Below are positions 1 through 4,697 of a DNA stretch of 6,632 nucleotides, one piece after another. The DNA lies in the NCBI GenBank assembly GCA_028287035.1, contig JAQBQL010000219.1, positions 1 through 6,632 on the forward strand, read 5' to 3'. Each line of letters opens with the position of its first letter. Position 1 is the first letter of the stretch. The notes beneath the pieces are model-generated. The model ran no database searches. It saw nothing but the letters and a program-made list of their open reading frames with translations, and was not told the DNA's origin. A program made the position numbers and the translations under genes. The stretch is from Labilithrix sp. GTDB taxonomy: Bacteria; Myxococcota; Polyangia; Polyangiales; Polyangiaceae.

Positions 1-920
1 CGCCGACCGGCACCACGCCCGCGCCTCTGCCCGCCCCCGCGGCGCTCGGCGCGCCGTACCCGTTCGTCCTCATGCACGGCATGGCCGGCTTCGGGCAGCT
101 CGAGGTCGGGCCCGTCGAGCTCACGTACTTCGATGGCATCGCGAGCGATCTCGCGCTCGCGGGCGAGCAGGCGTTCGTCACGGTGGTGCCGCCCTACGAC
201 ACGAGCGAGGCGCGCGCCGCCGAGGTCGCCAAGCAGATCGACGTCATCCTCGCGCGCACCGGCAAGGCGAAGGTGAACCTCATCGCCCACAGCCAGGGCG
301 GGCTCGACGCCCGCGTGCTCGTCAGCCCGCAGGGCCTCGGCTACGGCGACCGCGTGGCCTCCGTCACCACCATCGCCACCCCGCACCACGGCAGCAAGGT
401 CGCCGACCTCGCGCTGGGCCTCATCGGCGGCATCCCGAGCTCGGTGGTCGACGACGTGACGGGCGCGCTGCTCTCGCTCATCCAGAAGAACGCCTACGAG
501 CTCCAGACCGACCCGCACCTCCGCGCGCAGATGACCGAGCTCAGCGAGCGGTACATGAGCACCGTCTTCAATCCGAAGTACAAGGACGCGCCGGGCGTCT
601 CGTACGCGAGCTACGGGGGCCGCACCAACCTGCGCACCGGCATCGGCGTTTGCGACGGCGGCGCGTACAAGAACCACCCGCTCGACGTCGACGTCGCGCA
701 GACCGCCCTCGCGCCCCTCGCGCTGTTCCTCGAGGAAGGGCAGCTGAAGGTGAACGACGGCCTCGTCACGGTCGCGAGCTCGAAGTGGGGCGCCTTCCAG
801 TCGTGCGTGCCCGCCGATCACCTCAAGGAGGTCGGCATGTTCGCGCCGGCGGCGAGCAGCTTCGATCATCGCCAGCTGTTTCGCGACATCGTCTCGCGCG
901 TGCGCGGCGCCGGCTTCTAG
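1..920 (+). CDS. Triacylglycerol lipase-like alpha/beta hydrolase (5' end outside window)
   Basis: The gene is read in the frame starting at base 3; its start codon lies left of the window and 305 residues are visible. It resembles bacterial family I (Pseudomonas/Burkholderia-type) lipases, which are secreted and hydrolyse long-chain acylglycerol esters. A Pro/Ala/Thr-rich linker precedes the first core strand (PYPFVLMHG, 57-83), whose HG forms the oxyanion hole. The nucleophile elbow AHSQGG has its Ser codon at 291-293. The ATPHHG segment follows at about 378-395. The catalytic Asp is in NDGLV (codon 756-758) and the catalytic His in DHLKEV (codon 819-821). Two Cys (codons 651-653 and 804-806) sit 51 residues apart, much like the single disulfide of the P. 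aeruginosa enzyme. The Asp that binds calcium just after the catalytic His in that enzyme is Lys here. No signal peptide is visible because the N-terminus is missing. The next gene is on the opposite strand, so no lipase foldase gene follows. An esterase or polyesterase specificity cannot be excluded. Confidence 0.88.
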   Translation, partial: PTGTTPAPLPAPAALGAPYPFVLMHGMAGFGQLEVGPVELTYFDGIASDLALAGEQAFVTVVPPYDTSEARAAEVAKQIDVILARTGKAKVNLIAHSQGGLDARVLVSPQGLGYGDRVASVTTIATPHHGSKVADLALGLIGGIPSSVVDDVTGALLSLIQKNAYELQTDPHLRAQMTELSERYMSTVFNPKYKDAPGVSYASYGGRTNLRTGIGVCDGGAYKNHPLDVDVAQTALAPLALFLEEGQLKVNDGLVTVASSKWGAFQSCVPADHLKEVGMFAPAASSFDHRQLFRDIVSRVRGAGF

Positions 921-1312
921 TTGCGGCGTGCGCGGCGGCGGAGGGCGTTGGCCGCCGGCCAGAGCAGCAGGACCCCCGCGACGTCGGCGAGGAAGTCCCA
1001 CACGCTCGACGTCCGCGCGACCGAGTAACGCTGCAGGATCTCCTCGATGCCGGCCGGCACGAGGACCAGCACCGCCGCGAGCGGAATACCGCGCAGCCGC
1101 GGCCGGCCGAGCGCGCCATCGAGGAAGAAGAACAGCGACCCGGCCATCGCGGCGTGGACGACCTTGTCGACCCCAGGGACATCGAAGAACGCCGGCAGCT
1201 GCTCGTGATACGCGCGGACGGTGAGGTGCAGGCCCAGCGCGAACACGAGCGCGAGGCCGAGCCACCATGGCCACCGTCGCGCGGGCGAGGCGTGGGGCGC
1301 GTCTGCCATCAC
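917..1312 (-). CDS. VanZ-like small membrane protein
   Basis: This 131-residue protein belongs by motif to the VanZ-like family, integral membrane proteins named after the teicoplanin-resistance protein VanZ; most members have no known function. Four hydrophobic segments are visible at about residues 14-32, 50-67, 74-92 and 106-122, with a basic C-terminus (RRRARRN). The family signatures are present: VDKVVH at 48-53, then the E90-E91...Q94...R100 block followed by S103, D106 and D110, matching the usual E..Q....R..S..D...N pattern but with Asp in place of the usual Asn. The first codon is GTG (1312-1310), followed at once by ATG (1309-1307), so the start is ambiguous by one codon. A GGGGAG stretch lies 11 bases before the GTG, slightly far for a ribosome site. 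The stop codon (919-917) overlaps that of the lipase gene. A resistance role should not be inferred from the family name. Confidence 0.82.
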   Translation of the reverse strand: MMADAPHASPARRWPWWLGLALVFALGLHLTVRAYHEQLPAFFDVPGVDKVVHAAMAGSLFFFLDGALGRPRLRGIPLAAVLVLVPAGIEEILQRYSVARTSSVWDFLADVAGVLLLWPAANALRRRARRN

Positions 1313-1333
1313 GAACGTTTATACTCCCCGCCG
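1313..1333. promoter_or_regulatory. Divergent start region with shared AT-rich box
   Basis: Only 21 bp separate the GTG of the VanZ-like gene from the ATG of the Nudix gene. The one AT-rich stretch, TTTATACT at 1318-1325, reads as TATACT on the plus strand (1320-1325, five of six matches to the -10 consensus) and as TATAAA on the minus strand (1323-1318). Each would sit 5 to 9 bases before its start codon, so transcripts in either direction would have almost no leader. No good -35 hexamer is visible 16-18 bp upstream on the plus strand. The promoter assignment is inference. Confidence 0.35.
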
Positions 1334-1750
1334 ATGCTCACCGTCATCGTCGCCGCCGGGGTCGTGATCCGGGGTGACAAGGTCCTCCTGTCGCGTCGCA
1401 AGGCGGGTACTCATCTCGCCGGGCTCTGGGAGCTGCCGGGCGGGAAGGTCGAGGCCGGCGAGGATCCGCGGGACGCGCTCCGGCGCGAGCTGCGCGAGGA
1501 GCTCGGCGTCGAGACGCGCGTGGGCGACGCCGTGGAGGTCACCTTCCACCGCTACGAGGACGCGAACAAGGCGGTGCTGCTCCTCTTCTTCGAGGCCTTC
1601 CTCGAGGCGGGCTCGCCGGAGCCGTCGGCCGTCGACGTCGCCGAGGTCGGATGGTTCGGGGCGGAGGCGCTCCGTCCCGAGGACTTTCCGCCGGCCGACG
1701 TCGCGGTGCTCGAGAAGGTGCGCGCTCGGCTCGCCGCGTTCAGTCGATGA
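1334..1750 (+). CDS. MutT-like Nudix hydrolase
   Basis: This 138-residue single-domain Nudix protein hydrolyses a nucleoside diphosphate linked to another moiety; the closest functional model is MutT, which clears 8-oxo-dGTP from the nucleotide pool in the cytoplasm. The complete Nudix box occupies residues 37-59: G37, E43, then RELREELGV at 51-59 with the metal-binding Glu residues E52, E55 and E56. It is preceded by LWELPGG (31-37), which closely parallels the WEFPGG of MutT and supports a (d)NTP substrate. Length (about 130 residues) and the N-terminal strand (VIVAAGVVIRGDKVLLSRR) fit the MutT/NudG group. The frame is open far upstream, but the family N-terminus and the neighbouring VanZ-like gene favour the ATG at 1334. 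No Shine-Dalgarno sequence precedes it. Its 3' end overlaps the convergent acyl-CoA ligase by 11 bp. Exact substrate (8-oxo-dGTP, 5-methyl-CTP or other) cannot be told from sequence. Confidence 0.9.
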   Translation: MLTVIVAAGVVIRGDKVLLSRRKAGTHLAGLWELPGGKVEAGEDPRDALRRELREELGVETRVGDAVEVTFHRYEDANKAVLLLFFEAFLEAGSPEPSAVDVAEVGWFGAEALRPEDFPPADVAVLEKVRARLAAFSR

Positions 1751-3518
1751 TGATCACGTCGGACGACGCGTGGAGCCGATCGACCAGGGCGGCGCGCCGG
1801 TCGAGGACGGCGCGCTGGTTCACGTAGCCCTTGTCGGTGATCTCGCCGGCATCGATCGAGAGCGGCTCCTCGAGGACGAGCGCTCGCGTGATCCGCGAGC
1901 TCGATCCTTCGCGCGCGGCGTTGAACGCGGCGAGCCGCAGGCGTAGCTCGCCCGCGAGGTCGTCGTGCTTCTGGCCCTCGGCGCTCGGCACCGCCAGCAC
2001 GCCGACGCACGCGCGATCGTGGCCGGTGATCACCGCGTCCTGCAGGAGCGGCGCACAGGCGCCGACGACCGCGATCCGGAGCTCGCCGACGTGCACCCAG
2101 GTGCCGCTCGACAGCTTGAAGTTCTCGGCGATGCGCCCGTCGAAGACGACGCCCTTCTCGGGGGCCGAGTCGTCGGCGAGCTTGCCCGCGTCGCCCATCG
2201 GATAGAAGCCGCGCTCGTCGCGCGGGCCGGGGAGGATCCCGCCGCCCGCCTGCCAGTACCCCGGCGAGACGTTGGGTCCCTTCACGCGCATCTCGAGCTT
2301 GCTGGACCCGAGCCTGGCGTCCCGCACGAACGCGAGCTCGCAGCCGGGCGCGGGCAGGCCGATCACTCCCGCGCGGTCGATCGGGAAGTGCACCTGGGTG
2401 ACCAGCGGCGTCGTCTCGGTCGAGCCCCACGCCGAGACCATCGACAGGCGATCGGCGCCGGCCCTCCTGGCGACCGCCTCGAGCCGCTCCCACGTCGGCT
2501 GCGAGAGGGCGGCGGCGGCGTAGAAGAGGAGGTCGAGCTCGCGGAAGAAGGTCCGTGCGAGCGCGTCGTCCTCCTCGAGGCGCGCCACCAGCATGTCGAA
2601 GCCGCGCGGCACGTTGAAGTAGAGGGTCGGCGAGATCTCGCGCAGGTTCCGGATCGTCGCCTCGAACGCGCCGGGCGCCGGCTTGCCCTCGTCGATGTGG
2701 AGCGTGCCGCCATGCCACAGGACCATGAAGAAGTTGTGGTTGCCGCCGAACGTGTGGCTCCACGGGAGCCAGTCGACGACGACCGGCGGCCGCGCGGCGA
2801 GCAGCGGCCAGCCCATCGCGATCTGCTGCTGGTTTGCGCAGATCATGCGCTGCGTGTTGACAACGCCCTTCGGGGCGCCCGTCGAGCCGGAGGTGAAGAG
2901 CACCTTGGCGATCGTGTCCGGCCCGACCTGCGCGGCGGCAGCGTCGACCTCGGGAAGCGGCGCGTCGACGCTCGCCTCGAGGACGCCCGCCGGCACGACG
3001 AGGCGCGGCAGCCCCGGCCCGAGCGCCGCGATGGCCGGGTCGAACGCGGGCCCTTCCGCGGCGTAGACGGCGCCCGGACCCAGGATCCCGGCGAGCGTCT
3101 TCAGCTTGGCGTGGTCCTTCGAGACGAGCGAGTACGCGGGCGACACCGGCGCGATCGGTACCCCGACGTGCAGCGCCGCCAGCGTGAGCAGCGCCTGGTC
3201 GACGGCATTGCCGGAGAGGACGAGCAGCGGGCGCGACGGACCGAGGCCGGCGGCGAGCAGTTGCCCGCCGAGGACGCGCATGGCGGCGAGCGTCTGCCGA
3301 TACGTGACCGCGCGAACCTCGCCGCGAACGTCACGCTCCGCATAGGCGATGCGGTCCGGGGCTTCTTCGGCCCAGCGCCTGACCACCTCCGACACGGAGC
3401 GCGGGCCTTCGGTCAGCGCCGCTGGCGAGCGCAGCACGAACCCCGCGTCCGGGTCGCCGTCGTCGAGCAGGGTGCGAACGACGAGCGCGGGCGCGAAGCG
3501 AGAGGTCGGAGCGGCCAC
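1740..3518 (-). CDS. fcs: Feruloyl-CoA synthase-like AMP-forming acyl-CoA ligase
   Basis: This 592-residue ANL-superfamily ligase activates a carboxylic acid with ATP to an acyl-adenylate and transfers it to CoA. It resembles feruloyl-CoA synthases along its length: AERD and VTYRQ near residues 60-75, LSGNAVDQALL at 101-111, SPAYSLVS at 126-133, the P-loop LFTSGSTGAPKGV at 207-219, DWLPWSHTFGGNHNF at 249-263, WGSTETTP at 364-371, MGDAGK at 441-446, GRIAENFKLSSGTWV at 461-475, and the C-terminal EITDKGYVNQRAV at 559-571, whose K563 is the expected adenylation-step lysine. The start is a GTG at 3518; no ATG lies nearby and the residues after it match the family N-terminus (a short strand, then FVLRSPAAL). 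No ribosome site is evident. The gene follows thiO by 32 bp on the same strand. Enoyl-CoA hydratase and vanillin dehydrogenase genes, often linked to ferulate pathways, are not in the window, so the true acid substrate is uncertain. Confidence 0.87.
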   Translation of the reverse strand: MAAPTSRFAPALVVRTLLDDGDPDAGFVLRSPAALTEGPRSVSEVVRRWAEEAPDRIAYAERDVRGEVRAVTYRQTLAAMRVLGGQLLAAGLGPSRPLLVLSGNAVDQALLTLAALHVGVPIAPVSPAYSLVSKDHAKLKTLAGILGPGAVYAAEGPAFDPAIAALGPGLPRLVVPAGVLEASVDAPLPEVDAAAAQVGPDTIAKVLFTSGSTGAPKGVVNTQRMICANQQQIAMGWPLLAARPPVVVDWLPWSHTFGGNHNFFMVLWHGGTLHIDEGKPAPGAFEATIRNLREISPTLYFNVPRGFDMLVARLEEDDALARTFFRELDLLFYAAAALSQPTWERLEAVARRAGADRLSMVSAWGSTETTPLVTQVHFPIDRAGVIGLPAPGCELAFVRDARLGSSKLEMRVKGPNVSPGYWQAGGGILPGPRDERGFYPMGDAGKLADDSAPEKGVVFDGRIAENFKLSSGTWVHVGELRIAVVGACAPLLQDAVITGHDRACVGVLAVPSAEGQKHDDLAGELRLRLAAFNAAREGSSSRITRALVLEEPLSIDAGEITDKGYVNQRAVLDRRAALVDRLHASSDVIIID

Positions 3519-3550
3519 GAGCCGAGGGTAACCGACGGCCGCCGCGCTGC
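3519..3550 (-). other. thiO-ligase spacer with weak dyad
   Basis: This 32-bp spacer lies between the thiO stop and the ligase GTG. It has no terminator-like hairpin plus T-run, consistent with cotranscription. It contains an interrupted 17-bp dyad at 3522-3538 of the form CCG-nn-GGT-n-ACC-nn-CGG, ending 4 bp before the start codon. Such a dyad can arise by chance in DNA this rich in GC. Confidence 0.3.
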
Positions 3551-4609
3551 CTACGCGAGCACCGCGTCGCTCACCGCGTCGGCGGTCACCTTCGCGAGGA
3601 GGATGCCGTTGCGATGGTGACCGGTCGCGAGGAAGAGGCCCGGCAGCGGCGACGCGCCGACCAGCGGGGCGCCCTTCTCGGAGGTGACGCTCGGACGGAA
3701 GTTGCACCAGGAGCGCACGAGCTCGGCGCGCGCGAGCGCCGGAGCCACCGCAAACGCCGCCTCGAGGATGCCGTGCACGCCGCCCGCGGTGACCTCGCGG
3801 CGATGGCCGACGTCCTCCATCGTGGAGCCGCACACCACCCGTCCGTCGCCGCGGGGCACGACGTACGCGTGGTTCTCGAACACGATGGTCCGCATGCGGG
3901 GCGGGCGCTCCTCGAGCTGCAGCAGCTGGCCTCGCACGGGACGGACGCGCGGCAGCTCCGCGGGCACGCCGGGAACGAGCGACGACCAGCTGCCCGCCGC
4001 GAGGATCACCGCGTCGGCGCGCACGATCTCGCGCTCGTCGAGGGCGACGCCCACGCAGCGACCGCCCTCGGTGATCAGCGTCGCGACGGTGGTGCCGCCG
4101 CGGATCGTGACGCCCGCGCGCGTGGCTGCGACGACGAGCGCGCGCAGGAGCTGCGGAGGGTCGACCTGTCCGTCGTCGGGGAAGTAGGCAGCGCCCGCGA
4201 TGTCCTCGGTGATCTCGCCCTCGACGGCGCGGGCCCCGGCCGGGTCGAGGAGCTCCGCGCGCAGGCCGTGACGCTGCTGGAGGGCGACCACCTCGCGGAG
4301 CCGCTCGAGATCGCCGCCGGTCCGCGCCAGCGAGAGGACGCCGCAGCGCCGGTGCCCGATGTCGACGCCGCCGTCCTCGCGGAGCGCCTCGGCCCACGCG
4401 GGATACGCCTCGCGCGCCGCCACGTAGCGCAGGAGCTCGTCCTCGTCGTGCGACTCGACCTGCGCGGCCAGCATGCCGGCGGCGGCGCTCGAGGCCTCGG
4501 CTCCCGGAACGGCGCGCTCGAGGACGATCACCTCCTTCGCCCCGCGACGCGCGAGCTCCAGCGCGGCGCCGCAGCCCATGACCCCCGCGCCGACGATGAC
4601 GATCCGCAT
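3551..4609 (-). CDS. thiO: Glycine oxidase ThiO-like FAD-dependent oxidase
   Basis: This 352-residue D-amino-acid-oxidase-family flavoprotein matches glycine oxidase ThiO, which oxidises glycine to the imine used to build the thiazole ring of thiamine, releasing hydrogen peroxide. The N-terminal dinucleotide-binding motif is VGAGVMG (6-12), and an acidic E31 ends the second strand where FAD ribose is usually bound. SSAAAGMLAAQ (40-50) is the typical ThiO flavin loop. Near the active site, Y249 in NHAYVVPR corresponds to the substrate-site Tyr of the Bacillus subtilis enzyme, and R305 in NFRPS corresponds to its carboxylate-binding Arg. GHHRNGILLA (330-339) is almost identical to the B. subtilis segment. 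The frame is open upstream to 4915, but ATG 4609 immediately begins the Rossmann strand MRIVIVGAG, so it is the natural start; no Shine-Dalgarno precedes it. No thiS, thiG or thiE is in the window, so a role in general glycine, sarcosine or D-amino acid oxidation remains possible. Confidence 0.9.
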   Translation of the reverse strand: MRIVIVGAGVMGCGAALELARRGAKEVIVLERAVPGAEASSAAAGMLAAQVESHDEDELLRYVAAREAYPAWAEALREDGGVDIGHRRCGVLSLARTGGDLERLREVVALQQRHGLRAELLDPAGARAVEGEITEDIAGAAYFPDDGQVDPPQLLRALVVAATRAGVTIRGGTTVATLITEGGRCVGVALDEREIVRADAVILAAGSWSSLVPGVPAELPRVRPVRGQLLQLEERPPRMRTIVFENHAYVVPRGDGRVVCGSTMEDVGHRREVTAGGVHGILEAAFAVAPALARAELVRSWCNFRPSVTSEKGAPLVGASPLPGLFLATGHHRNGILLAKVTADAVSDAVLA

Positions 4610-4697
4610 GGGCGCAGCGTTTACACCGTGTGCGAGGAGCGCGGAAGGCGCGCTTCTCACCGCGCCCTGGTCGGGATACGACTGCCTCCGAGGGGCA
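4610..4697. promoter_or_regulatory. Divergent thiO / cytochrome intergenic region
   Basis: This 88-bp gap must hold the promoters for thiO (minus) and the cytochrome gene (plus) unless they lie inside genes. On the minus strand TGTAAA (4625-4620) is a plausible -10 element 10 bases before the thiO ATG. A short inverted repeat ACAC-C-GTGT (4623-4631) overlaps it. On the plus strand GATACG (about 4674-4679) is the only weakly -10-like hexamer. No convincing -35 hexamers are visible. The assignment is inferred from gene orientation. Confidence 0.4.
4690..4695 (+). promoter_or_regulatory. Possible ribosome binding site of the cytochrome gene
   Basis: GAGGGG precedes the ATG at 4698 with only two intervening bases (four if GAGG is taken as the pairing core). 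Spacing is shorter than usual, but this is the only Shine-Dalgarno-like sequence directly upstream of a start codon in the window and it supports this ATG. Confidence 0.45.

Noticed and set aside
917..1312. Glycopeptide-resistance function for the VanZ-like protein
   Set aside because: Family membership alone does not indicate resistance, and no vanA, vanH, vanX or regulator genes are nearby.
650..1333. Upstream extension of the Nudix frame back to 650
   Set aside because: This would overlap the lipase and run antisense to the whole VanZ-like gene, and its translation is Arg-rich filler. The Nudix fold starts at the ATG at 1334.
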